Of a stretch of 64,000 nucleotides of DNA, positions 23,825 to 33,189 are shown one piece after another. The stretch lies in assembly GCA_030704615.1 (NCBI GenBank), contig CM060731.1, positions 31,744,001-31,808,000 on the forward strand. The letters run 5' to 3'. The first letter of the stretch is position 1. Each line of letters begins with the position of its first letter. Made by a program: the position numbers and the translations under genes. This DNA is from Takakia lepidozioides. Taxonomy: Eukaryota > Streptophyta > Takakiopsida > Takakiales > Takakiaceae. Below the pieces are notes generated by a model that was not told the origin of the DNA, did no database searches, and saw only the letters and a program-made list of their open reading frames with translations.

Positions 23825-24055
23825 TCATCGTGTTCCCCCGATGCAGAGTCTTACCTTAGTCTCTTCTTTCAGCAATCTAGCAGTCAATCTCTCAATGGTC
23901 TGCTGATCCTCTGGAAGGTTATCCCAAGCAGCAATTATATGGCGGTAGCTTGAAGGTAGGCTACAAATTATCCTTGTAACAATGGCTGAATCAGTGGTTG
24001 TTTCACCCATATCATTTAGCTGCCGTGCCATGAGAAGATGTCGAAATATTTCTTT
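23825..24055 (-). pseudogene. copia-1 Gag, partial
   Basis: LKEIFRHLLMARQLNDMGE, then AIVTRIICSLPSSYRHIIAA and the QQTIERLTARLLKEE block match the Gag (UBN2/RVT_gag) domain of Copia elements. The frame is open to the junction with LINE-A. Confidence 0.7.
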
Positions 24056-24059
24056 CAGA

Positions 24060-24579
24060 AAATGAAACTCCGCAGAGCTCTGCAAACTATCTCCGAACTC
24101 TACACTGATGCTGCGGGTGCTAAATCCTCCAACCCTAAGCTTATGTGTGCAACAACCTTTCAGCACTTCACCATCTTCTTCCAATCAGAACCCAAAGACC
24201 CTACCTACCAGGAACGCCTACATCAATGCCTCAACTCGGTCCCTCAACAATTGTTACCAGAGGATTCACTAGACCTACTCGCAGAGTTTACTGAGCAGGA
24301 GTTAGAGGAAGAGCTTAAGTCTATGAACAACAACAAAGCCCCGGCCGGTATCCCGGTAGAATTCTACAAAACATTATGGCCTGTCATTTCAAAGGATTTT
24401 TGTGAAATGGCCAACAGGATCAAGCTCACAGGCCGCATGCCCATGTCTATGACATAGGGAGTCATCACTTTGCTCTACAAAAAGGGGGATAGGGCCAACA
24501 TCGGAAACTGTAGGCCCATCACTCTTCTAAATGTGGCCTACAAAGTCATAGCACAGACCCTCGCTCTCCGTATTCAACC
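24060..24579 (+). mobile_element. LINE-A (plant L1-type LINE), left part
   Basis: Plus-strand RT N-terminal region: QCLNSVPQQLLPEDSLDLLA, ELEEELKSMNNNKAPA, EFYKTLWPVISKDF, then after one stop (24457) LLYKKGDRANIGNCRPITLL. The copy is 5'-truncated, without endonuclease. The frame runs to codon CAA at 24575-24577 and continues, in phase, at 36992 after the composite element. The last four bases (AACC, 24576-24579) are the target duplication. Confidence 0.85.
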
Positions 24580-25017
24580 TGTCATGCGCATACATATCGC
24601 TACACAACTACATCGCTGTCCAAACCACACCACACATATATGCACAATAAAGTAGTCTGCCACAATCGCCCCCGATAAACAAGCTAAAAGGACACACACT
24701 CTCAACACAAGAAATATGAAATCCATCGCTATCACTCTTTAAAAATAGAAGTCGAGCCAGGGGCACCCCAAGCTATGGGGACTCCACCCCACAACAACCT
24801 ACACTCCCATCATAAGCACACTCAGATCTAAACGCATGAAGGAGCTCGGTCGCGCAGGCTCAACTCGAGAGAGATGAGCTACGCGACTGCCGCTCTCGTG
24901 AAGATAAGGCGGTTCAAACTTGACACCTGATTTAACACTTGACCTAAATCCAAGTGTAAAATACAAATAACTAGCTTTATTCTAGTTGTTTTCACACTGT
25001 GCTTATTTAACTTGACA
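24580..25017. repeat. Complete terminal repeat (LTR) of the composite: A block, connector, B block
   Basis: 438 bp, TGTCA...TTGACA. A block 24580-24673, connector 24674-24692, B block 24693-25017. B recurs at 36651-36987 with one substitution and one 12-bp difference; A recurs at 25020-25113 with two substitutions. Confidence 0.75.
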
Positions 25018-25019
25018 GC

Positions 25020-25113
25020 TGTCGTGCGCATACATATCGCTACACAACTACATCGCTGTCCAAACCACACCACACATATATGCATAATAAAGTAGTCTGC
25101 CACAATCGCCCCC
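25020..25113. repeat. Second copy of terminal-repeat A block
   Basis: 94 bp nearly identical to 24580-24673. It is joined to the end of the first LTR by GC, giving the palindromic junction TTGACA-GC-TGTC, and is followed by the cargo. On the minus strand the run GGGGGGCGAT at its inner edge looks like a polypurine tract. Confidence 0.75.
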
Positions 25114-25363
25114 CTAGCTGGTGGATAGGTCCCTCTATCTCGAGATAGCTACAAGATGTAATAGCCACAGCCGTACTAAGTCCTCTATCACTGTCCCTAT
25201 TGCACTCAAACCTATAGACCAAGAGGCCGGGTACAAGAGTAGCCCCATCGTTAGTCGCCGTCTTGCAATCTGTGAACTTGAGCCAGGACCTCGTGTGTTC
25301 AAGGTCTCCTAGTAGCTGGGCCTTGCGTTTCTTGTTAGCCTTCCATGGTTGTATCCACTCCCA
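25114..25363. other. 3' non-coding part of the gypsy cargo
   Basis: Lies between the stop codon of the PHD-finger frame and the A block. It includes a perfect inverted pair CTATCTCGAGATAG (25135-25148). No gene seen. Confidence 0.4.
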
Positions 25364-26050
25364 CTATCCAATGCAATGTGGACATAACCAATCCCCATCC
25401 GGAACCATCTCAAGAGGTGGAGTCAAGCATCCCATATGCCAACCTCTAGAGCATCGATCACACATCAGCATGGTGGCTGCCCCTCTAGCAGACCCACACA
25501 ACATGCACCTCAAACCTGCAGATACCACTGCCAAGTTTGGGTCTATCCTGCCATCAACATTCGGAAGGTGACATGGCGCACAATTACGCACATGGTCCTT
25601 CCAAGTTATGCCATCCCGACCCTCCAAGACCAAGACGCCTGAGGGCAAGACCTCTCGAACCCTCAAAATAACACGTCCTGCAGTCACATCCAAGGTCGTA
25701 GGAGCAGTCTGCTGCAGATAGACGTAGTCACCAGGGTTGAATCTCCGAACCCCAGGACGATAGCCCCCACCACGTATGGTAGCATACCTCAACGTATCAC
25801 GGTGTTGTGCAATGGCAAGGTTCTCAAAAGCCATTGACATGACTTTCTTGAATAACTCTGCACGCTGCTCACATGCACGTGCCCACACATCGGGATCGTC
25901 AAGGTTAAGAACTATAGCAGCTCTCTGCGAATGGATGTAGGCAAATCCGGCTCTCGGCCAAAGAGAAGAAAGTATGGTGAGAAGGAGGCAAGTGATGCTT
26001 GCTTGCTGAACCTGTAGCCCATGGCTAACCAGAGTAACTGAAGGTCCCAA
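25364..26050 (-). pseudogene. Integrase C-terminal region with a terminal PHD finger
   Basis: Minus-strand frame of which the first ~30 codons are out-of-frame carry-over from the core. From about residue 40 it reads as the integrase C-terminal region of Ty3/gypsy elements (HSQRAAIVLNLDDPDVWARA, RRFNPGDYVYLQQ, then GRVILRVREVLPSGVLVLEG). The last 50 codons (25516-25367) are a full C4HC3 PHD finger: C-x2-C (CMLC), CDRC, H and C in GWHMGC, and WLCPHC, with the conserved Trp before the last pair. PHD fingers commonly bind histone H3 tails. Its place at the integrase C-terminus matches where chromoviruses carry a chromodomain, so a role in choosing insertion sites is a reasonable inference. The frame shifts relative to the integrase core near 25.93 kb. 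Confidence 0.85.
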
Positions 26051-26388
26051 TCTCCTAGGTGTCCCTTCTGCAAGCCATACTTGCGCAAACCCCTCTTTAC
26101 TGTCTGAACAACTTTCTCTGCCAAGCCATCGGCCTCAGGATGATCCCGAGAAGTGGTGCGGTGGTCTATCAAGGCCTTGTCACACAAAGCTTGAAACTCC
26201 CCCAATAACTCTCTCCCTTGGTCCGTGAGTACCTCAGCTGGAGCACCGAATCGGCTAAGCACACAATCCAAGAATGCATACGCAGCTCCCTCACTAGCCT
26301 TATCAGGCAATGGAACCAATTCAATCCACTTGGAGAAGTGCTCCACCATCACCAACACGTACTTGTTGTGGCGCATGGTCAGTGGCAA
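25912..26388 (-). pseudogene. Gypsy integrase catalytic core
   Basis: The rve-type core shows YVLVMVEHFSKWIELVPLPD with the first-Asp region just upstream (LDFVGPL in the same frame beyond one TGA stop at 26410), the second Asp in EVLTDQGRELLGEF, and the Glu in DHPEADGLAEKVVQTVKRGL. LFGREPDLP ends the core. DDE residues appear intact. The interruption is one stop upstream and a frame change downstream. Confidence 0.85.
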
Positions 26389-26409
26389 CGGCCCTACGAA
26401 GTCAAGACT

Positions 26410-26943
26410 TCACTTGTAGCCCAATCCCATGATCGGAAGAGGGTGCAATTGTGGAGTAGGGGCATTGAATGAAGCAGGCACCCTGTCACACACCATGCAC
26501 CTAGCCACAAATTGTTGCACCTCTGTGTGCATACCACGCCACCAATACTGCCCCTGCAGTAGATTATGAGTGCGTCGCACCCCAAAATGCCCCAACTCCT
26601 CATGGGCATGCCGCACTAACCGTGCCCGCTGTGTTGGGTGAGGCACAATCCTCACTCGACCATCCTCCCACACTCGGAGTAGGTGTGTCCCCTCCCACTT
26701 GAAGCTCTTGGCTCGTTGTAGGATCCGATCCCTCTCCTTGGCAGTCATAGTGGCTGCAGTGTCTCCAGTGCGGAGGTAGTCCAACACAACTGAATCCTCA
26801 TGTATATCTTTGGCGCCACCTTGCTCATTGCTGGCCTCAGGGTCCTCAGACACTTGATCTACAGTCATCCTTGTTGCACGTCCAACCTGGCCTTCCGCTG
26901 CCAAGATACATAGAAATGCAGATGCATGCCATCCGGGCACCAT
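26410..26943 (-). pseudogene. Gypsy integrase N-terminal H2C2 zinc domain
   Basis: HAHEELGHFGVRRTHNLLQG, then YWWRGMHTEVQQFVARCMVC gives the HHCC zinc-binding set that precedes the integrase core. The frame continues from RNase H after one TAG (26989-26991) and ends at a TGA where related elements would have Trp (GLGYK-stop-SLDFVGPL). Confidence 0.85.
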
Positions 26944-26988
26944 CTCCTCGTCCGTCTCACCATGCCACCGAGCTCCAGTGTCATCCTG

Positions 26989-27342
26989 CTAGCTCGTGCA
27001 TGGATTGCGACTCAACCCATCTGCATTGCGATTGACCAAACCCGGTCGATGCACCACCTGAAAGTCATACTTTTGAAGGATGAGTGCCCACCGTGCAAGC
27101 TTCCCCGTAAGCTTGTCTGACTCCATCAACCACTCGAGTGGTTGGTGATCCGTGACAAGGGTGAAAAGATTGCCGTATAGATAGCACCTGAAGTGTGTCA
27201 CGGCCCACACTGCAGCTAAGCATTCTTCCTCATATGAGCTATACTTAGACTCAGCAGCATTGTTCGAGCGGCTAGCGTAAGCCACTACGAACTTTCTTCC
27301 CTCATCATCCACCTGTGTGAGCACCGCTCCAAGCCCCAGCAT
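26989..27342 (-). pseudogene. Gypsy RNase H
   Basis: LGAVLTQVDDEGRKFVVAYA, then SYEEECLAAVWAVTHFRCYL, FTLVTDHQPLEWLM and NRNADGLSR are the standard Ty3/gypsy RNase H blocks. The frame is open through the domain and ends at a single TAG before the integrase zinc domain. Confidence 0.9.
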
Positions 27343-28387
27343 GCTCCAATCTGTATGCAGCTGAAAAAGACGCCCCTAATAGGTAGGTCGTCTCAAGATG
27401 GGCGCCGAGGTCAACCTCGCCTTGAGCTCTTGAAAAGCTTGTTTCTTGCTCATCTTCCCACTGCCACTCCCTGTCCACCTTGGTCAGCTTGGTTAGAGCC
27501 TTTGCAATGGCACTAAATCCCTTAACAAACCGTCTGTAATAGTTTGCTAACCCCATGAAAGCTCGAACTCGGCTCACATCCGTGGGGCGTGGAACCTGTG
27601 CAATGGACTCTACCTTAGTCTGTTGTACCCCCAATCCTCCAGGATATATCATGTGACCCAGATACTCAATCTGGTTGTGGAAAAACTTGCATTTTCCCGG
27701 ATGTAACTTCAATCCGTGCGTCCTCAAGCGCTCAAATACCCCCTGAAGGTGTCTCTCATGCTCCACCACCGTAGCACTAAAGATGATGATGTCATCTATG
27801 TAGCACCGAGCAAACTCCACCCCTGCTAGAATCTTGTCCATGACTCATTTGAAACTCAGCAGGAGCGTTTTTAAGCCCAAATGGTAAGAACCGCCACTGG
27901 TATAGGCAATCCTTCCCGTGCTCATTGATCCCCCAGAATGTCGTCTTTTGCTTATCCGCCTCCTTGATCGGCACTGGTGATATCCGGATCGTAAATCCAA
28001 CGTGCTAAAGACCTCGGAATGCCCAATGGCATCAAAGATCTCCTCTGGTGTCGGCATGGCATACTTATCGGACTTGGTCTGACGATTTACAGGCCGGTAA
28101 TCACCGCACATACGTCTCTCTCCGTCCAATTGCCATAGACATCCTTCTTGGCTGGCATCACTGTGGCTGAAGCATACTCTCCACCAAAGAGCTCCACCAA
28201 ACCTGCCTCCCAAGATCTGAGTTCTCATCTGAATCAAGGACCTCTCCATGTCACTGTATCTATAGGGTCTCCGAAAGATTGGCGTGTCAGTAGCCAATTC
28301 AATGCGAATCTCTTGACCCTTCAGTGCTCCCAAGTCCTTCAAACTGAAGGCAAAGCAATTCTTGTAAGCCCTCAGGAACCGCCGCAT
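27343..28387 (-). pseudogene. Gypsy reverse transcriptase
   Basis: Ordered blocks: FRRPYRYSDMERSLI, RMCGDYRPVNRQTKSDKYAM, EVFSTLDLRSGYHQ, LYQWRFLPFGLKNAPAEFQ, the catalytic CYIDDIIIFSATVVEHERHL, KLHPGKCKFFHNQIEYLGHM and RVRAFMGLANYYRRF. At least three small frame changes (near 28.2, 27.98 and 27.84 kb) break the domain. The linker between methyltransferase and RT (28624-28390) is acidic and holds two TAG stops. Confidence 0.9.
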
Positions 28388-28794
28388 ACGTCGTCTCTCT
28401 CCTCCGGTAACAATGGGTCCAATGTCAGGCTCCCAATTGTCCTCCGTAACTGCAACCTTAAGTCCAGTGGGCTTAGAGGTAGAGGACGCGTCCCGTGGTT
28501 GCTATGCTGCAACCTCTTGAGCAGTACTCCCTTCCTGCTCAGTCAATGACAAGGCCTCATCCTACCCCATCATCTCATCATTGAGAACCTCCTCAACCCG
28601 AGAAGAATCCCCAACCTCATCCATCACAGCTGCCTTGGCTGCCAACTCCCTCTGGACCTCGAGCACCTCCCACGTGTGCCATGGATGTCTACACCCATGG
28701 TCCTCACCGGCTCGCCCCCACTCGCTGCCTGTACCGTCTCGGTAGGCAGAGAGACCGTCAAGGGAAGTGCACTCCGCACTCTACGTTGCTCAGC

Positions 28795-29878
28795 CATAGC
28801 CAAGCTGATAATCCAGGTCAAGCAATTGAGATCCATTGCTTGCCCCAACACCTGACGACGTGATGCCTCAGAAAGAGAAGGCACCGCCGTGGTCCCAGTG
28901 GAAAACCCCATAGCCCGCTCTCGCTCGTCGGCATTAGGCTCCACTAACTGTTGCAACTGAGCATCCCACAGGAGGCCAGGTCCACCATCCCGAAAAGCAT
29001 GGGATCCTGGGAAGCTGAGCAGTGTAGGTAATGCTGCTCGTGGTTGACCCACCCTGTTGACCACTGCCAAAGGCGAACGGTCATCGTGTCTCACACGTTG
29101 AGACTGCCTCCCCGTGTCCAAAATGCTGTCCACGGTATGAGTGTGTTGGCCGCTGCACCCCATCAAATGCACGCTTGAGCAGTGCGGGTGACATCAAGTT
29201 AGTCCACCATAGCCGTGGACGATGAGCCCGTGATCCCACTGCAGCTGCATCCAGCAGCACTGCTGACCCAAGCCACGACTGGACTTGATGCACACTGGCC
29301 ATCACCCTGGCCCGAGAATCGCCCATCAGTGGCACATTCTCCAAGATATATGCTGGCGATACAGCTTGATGAAGCTGCAAGTGGCGCAAAATCCGCACCA
29401 TCTCCCAAAACAGACCCGTCCTCGAGTCTCGCAATCCATTGTCATGCCCGGCTGATGAATGCCCTTGGCAAGGCCAACCTGCCACTACCAGATCAATGGA
29501 GCCAACCTGCTCCAAATCCGGCGCCCCCAGCAACGAAATGTCTGCTGGCAAGGCTTGTTGGTATCCACGAACTGCAGACACTGGCAACAAAGCAGGGTAC
29601 TACTGTACCAACTGAGCAACATGGCGCAGTGAGACGCGTCGTGCAGTCTCATCCCTCTCCACATACAGGTAACGCCTTACCCGCACACCTGCCTGTAGCA
29701 CAGCAGCCACGCCGGTGCTGATCCCGCCAAACAAGTCCAGAAGGCAAATGCCTTCATCCGGATACTGCCACATAATAGGTGTGGTATCAAATGGTGACAA
29801 CTGAGGTGGTCCTGGTGCAATACCCGCACTCTCCTCCTCTCCTGACAGTACAAAAGCCTCTATCCAGGCTTGTTGCAC
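28795..29878 (-). pseudogene. DNMT3-like cytosine-5 DNA methyltransferase inside gypsy pol
   Basis: Between protease and RT, and in the same frame as the protease up to about 29.15 kb, the translation carries the C5-methyltransferase motifs in the usual order. Motif I is ICLLDLFGGISTG (S-adenosylmethionine binding). Motif IV is LVVAGWPCQGHSSAG with the catalytic Cys (29460-29485). Motif VI is SPAYILENVPLMGDSRARV with ENV. Motif VIII is DAAAVGSRAHRPRLWWTNL. The C-terminal end is EPNADERERAMGFSTGTT then EASRRQVLGQAMDLNCLTWI. The motif order is not permuted, and GLRDSRTGLFWEMVRIL...ENVPLMG resembles DNMT3 rather than DRM or MET1. Breaks: TAG at 29600-29602, TAG at 29894-29896 just before the domain, and a frame change near 29.14 kb. 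The product would methylate cytosine in DNA, but this copy is not intact. Confidence 0.9.
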
Positions 29879-29893
29879 CCGTCGATCAGCAAC

Positions 29894-30847
29894 CTACTGC
29901 AAATCCTTGCTCGTACCCCACAATGGAGTGTGAGCAACCATGGCAGGCAACTCCGCCATACCATGCATGTCATCCTGCTCTGCTGGAGGTGGCACATCCT
30001 CTGCATGGGCTTTGTCTTCTAGCAACTCTCCAGGCCAACTAACTGCAGCTGTAAAGGCGGCTAGTGTTAGCATCTTGCCCCGTTGGGCAGCCGCAATACC
30101 CCCAATGAATGTCACAGGGAGCTGTGCACGACGACCATCCCCTGACTGCCATCCAGGCATGTAGAATGCTGACTCCTCCCAAAAGTCCAAGGTGAAGTCC
30201 ATGGGGTATAACACTGCCCCACCAACAAGGACATCGTAAGAGACCGCGTCTGTCACAATGGCCTTGGCTCGCATTACTGAGCCATCGATAGGATGATCCG
30301 GCTGCAGTCTAATGGCCAACTGATGCCGTGTCATGCCCTGAGCCTGCTCTGATCCTCCCAGAGATGTCTGTATCTGGAAAGGACAAGGCTCCATATCCGC
30401 CTCTATGAGGCCCAAACCTACAATAGAATCTCTGCCCAACATCAGTGGCTGAGCTCCCGAGTCCAACAAGACCCGCAGTGGCCGGTACTTCTTGCCTGCC
30501 GGTCCACTCAAAGAGAAAATGCCATCCTGGTTGTCTAACAAGACAACTCCATGTGTCACCATGGCGCGCTCAAAGGCTGGCCTAGCTGGCAGCTCCGTCA
30601 ACCTGGCAGCTGCAGCTTGCCAAGGCGCAGCCGTGGCAGTCTTGACGCTCAAATCCGAGGATCCCTCTGCCACTACACCTTCCACTAACTTCGCAGAAGA
30701 TAAAGTGACCTCCCCACTCTCACAGAGTGTTGCTGCTAGTCTGAACACTGCAGCTGGTCTTACCCCCGACGTCGCAATCATGGTTGCCGAGAACAATGGG
30801 GCTTGGCACACAGAGGTGGCTGCCCCCAACAACACACACGGCTGCAC
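29894..30847 (-). pseudogene. Gypsy aspartic protease region
   Basis: The active-site sequence LRVLLDSGAQPLMLGRDSIV (D-S-G) and the following beta-rich region (MTRHQLAIRLQPDHPIDGS, DAVSYDVLVGGAVLYPMDF) match the retropepsin-like fold of Ty3/gypsy proteases. The frame stays open into the methyltransferase apart from a single TAG (CAG-TAG-GTT). Upstream it is cut from Gag by a TGA at 30866-30868. Confidence 0.75.
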
Positions 30848-31049
30848 TAGCTTTGGTAGCAGGTGTCAGTGCTGCACGTGTAGCTCTCCCAATGGCATAG
30901 TAACCTCCGCCTCGGTAACAGTCGGGCGAGAACTAGGTGCCATGGATGACGTCGACACTGTCTCCGCCAATGTAAATGATTGAGGAAGCCTTGCCTGACA
31001 GCTTGCCTCCCCATGTTGTGGATCCAATTCCACCTGTGCACCTCGTGGC

Positions 31050-32671
31050 TCAGGAACTCGTGATGCTCCTCGAGTCACGGCTACAACAGACTCCACCTAG
31101 TAGTGCTGCTGCTCCGCACATGAATCCCATGCCTCCCATATCTCCCCCCTCAGGAGCAGGAGGTGGACCATCCCGCCTGGGAGCCGGTACCGCCTGAGCT
31201 GTAGCCATAGCAGCGAGCCTCTGCTCTAGCTGCTGAAGCCGGTTGGCCATGCCTTGGTCAACACCCTGACCTCCGCGTCCTTGGCCATGCTGAGCTTGCC
31301 CTTGGCCTGCACCTCGTGCCCGACCACCTCGTCCTCTCTGGGCTGGTCCACCTCGCCTCCGGCCACCATTGTTCCCTTGGAACTGGCCTGGGCGCAACTC
31401 AGGATGCAAGTCATACACTGGGCATCTCCATGCCCATACTTGCCACAATGCCTACACTGCAACTGTGCAAGCTGTGCTTGTGCCGGCCTTCTGCCATTCT
31501 CTAGGCAATCTCTTTTGACATGGGGTCCTCCACATGTCCAACATATCACCCCTGGTTGCTGTTGGCCTGCAAAAGATGCCACGGGCCTCTGCACCTGAGG
31601 TCCCCTGTAAGCTCCATGGAACTTGGGCTGGGCAACCTTGCCCCCCTGACCACGCTGTTGGGCAGTCCCTTGTGCCTGTGGGCTGGCAACTACGCCTCGT
31701 GCAGGCATGTCCTTGCCAAATCCAATGGTAACAACTCGCTCCTCCACCATGTTGAGCTCAATCCGCTCAGCCAGCAGAAACACATATGCTAATGTGGGTT
31801 GGGCTGCTTGTAACAAGGTTGCATCTCGCACCCTTCTCTTGAGCTCCTTGTCCAGAATTCCATACCCAAACTGGATTGCCTGAGCTTCAGTAACCCCTTG
31901 GGTCACACTTATCAAGCGTCTCATATGAGTGTACGCCTCTCGCAGGCTCTCACTGGGTTTGCGCTGGAAGTCTTGCAAACTTCGCAACTTCTCAATCCGC
32001 ACACCTTGGTAGTTCCTCCGCAACTCCTGGAAGAACTCCACCACCGGGCTGAATCTAGGCACATGTGTTGTAGTCGTGGGAGGATAAGTAGTAGCACCAT
32101 CTCCAGAAGTACTGGCACTACTAGTGCTAGCCGTGGGAGGTATTGGTGCTGATGCCGCTACTGGTCGTGTTGTTCCTCGAGTAATGGAGACGTAGTCAGG
32201 TGACCAATACATCCTCCACTCCTCAATTTCTGCTTCATGTCCTCGCCTGAATTCGTGGTAATCGTCCATAGGTGGGCCTTCCAAATGCTGGAACAATCCC
32301 TTCCACGCCATGAATGGGATGAACAGCTGTGGATTGCGCATCTGCTGCAAATCACACCAACTGTCAAACTCATGGCTTAAGTCATCCAGCTCGATTGTGC
32401 CCACAGCTCCAGAGTACCTACGAGGCCCCTTGGTAGCTCCATACATCTCCTCCATGTCGTCCCACAACAATGGCGAAGAAAACTGCACACTTGTTGATGA
32501 AACCTCCGGGTCTGTGTCAGACTCTACAGTAGTTGAGGGTGGCGGTGAAGGTGGTCTGAACCGAATACCTCGTTTTGTGAACCCACTCTCACTGTTACTG
32601 CCTGTAGCCGTACTCCTCTCAAAACCCTTGGGTAACTCCGTGATGACACTCACAATGTGCACCTCCTCCAC
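31050..32671 (-). pseudogene. Gypsy Gag with two zinc knuckles and a Gly/Arg-rich tail
   Basis: The main frame 32671-31226 has an acidic, Ser/Pro-rich N-terminus, a capsid-like region (FFQELRRNYQGVRIEKLRSL, then PSESLREAYTHMRRLISV) and two knuckles, CWTCGGPHVKRDC (CX2CX3HX4C) and CRHCGKYGHGDAQC (CX2CX4HX4C). Right after the second knuckle the sensible reading moves to another frame (31448-31050), giving PELRPGQFQGNNGGRRRGG and a coil LQQLEQRLAAMATAQA. A nucleic-acid-binding Gly/Arg tail after the knuckles is natural for Gag, so this is either a one-base lesion or a frameshift site. Roles: particle assembly and RNA packaging. Confidence 0.8.
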
Positions 32672-32680
32672 GTGACACTA

Positions 32681-32700
32681 TAAGGCTCTAGTACTAATCT
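32681..32700 (-). promoter_or_regulatory. Possible degenerate primer binding site
   Basis: The minus strand reads AGATTAGTACTAGAGCCTTA just before Gag. This resembles the common plant LTR-element primer site TTGGTATCAGAGCC (initiator tRNA-Met 3' end) with a few changes. If real, the gypsy's own 5' LTR should end near 32705, but no matching 3' LTR is present. Confidence 0.35.
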
Positions 32701-33189
32701 ACTAGTGACACGGGTGGGCACCTGTTGCGTCTAAGGGTCATATCCCAATGGCTCAGGGCACCTGCACCTGCATCCACCGCAAGAACTCCTATGGTTGGCT
32801 GGTCATCAACCCAGCCTCACCATAGAAGAAACACTGGTGGTCTTGCTGGTCATCACTCCAGCCTCACCACCGACAGCATACTCTAGGATTGACCGGTGAT
32901 CAAATCCGGCCTAATCCCTATGAAAGCAAGCGCCCACACAAAACCAACATGACGCACAGTCAAGCATGCAGGTGTTGGGGGGGATCCAAACACAAGAAAT
33001 CAAAACACCAACACCCCCACACCAAAATCCAGCTGCAATGCTGATCCTGCAGAATAGCCCAGCCCAAAACCCCGGACTGACTGGCCTCCACCAAGAGAGG
33101 CTTTGGCAACTACAAGTACAAGGTAATGAAAATAGTACAGAGATGGAGGGGAAGAATAGAAGCCCGACCAAGCAAGATCTAATCTTGAT

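Larger units (their letters stand above)
21231..24055 (-). mobile_element. Copia retrotransposon copia-1, decayed and truncated
   Basis: Minus-strand Copia remains in the order Gag (about 24055-23825), zinc-knuckle region, protease (23569-23270), reverse transcriptase and RNase H (22700-21277). A polypurine-like GAGTGGGAG lies directly before the LTR start at 21231. Integrase is missing: the protease frame runs straight into the post-integrase sequence YRLWDPIKRQIKVSRYVIFHE. Many stops and frame changes are present. The 5' part ends where LINE-A begins (about 24.06 kb), and no 5' LTR is found. Confidence 0.75.

Noticed and set aside
29215-29721. Long plus-strand open frame over the methyltransferase
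   Set aside because: It is the antisense of the methyltransferase and protease coding region; the Pro/His-rich translation has no family character, and the minus strand has clear motifs.
28795-29878. Bacterial restriction-modification contamination
   Set aside because: The methyltransferase lies inside a gypsy pol on one strand, between protease and RT, within a unit whose ends are set by a target duplication in a plant LINE. It resembles DNMT3 more than a prokaryotic enzyme.
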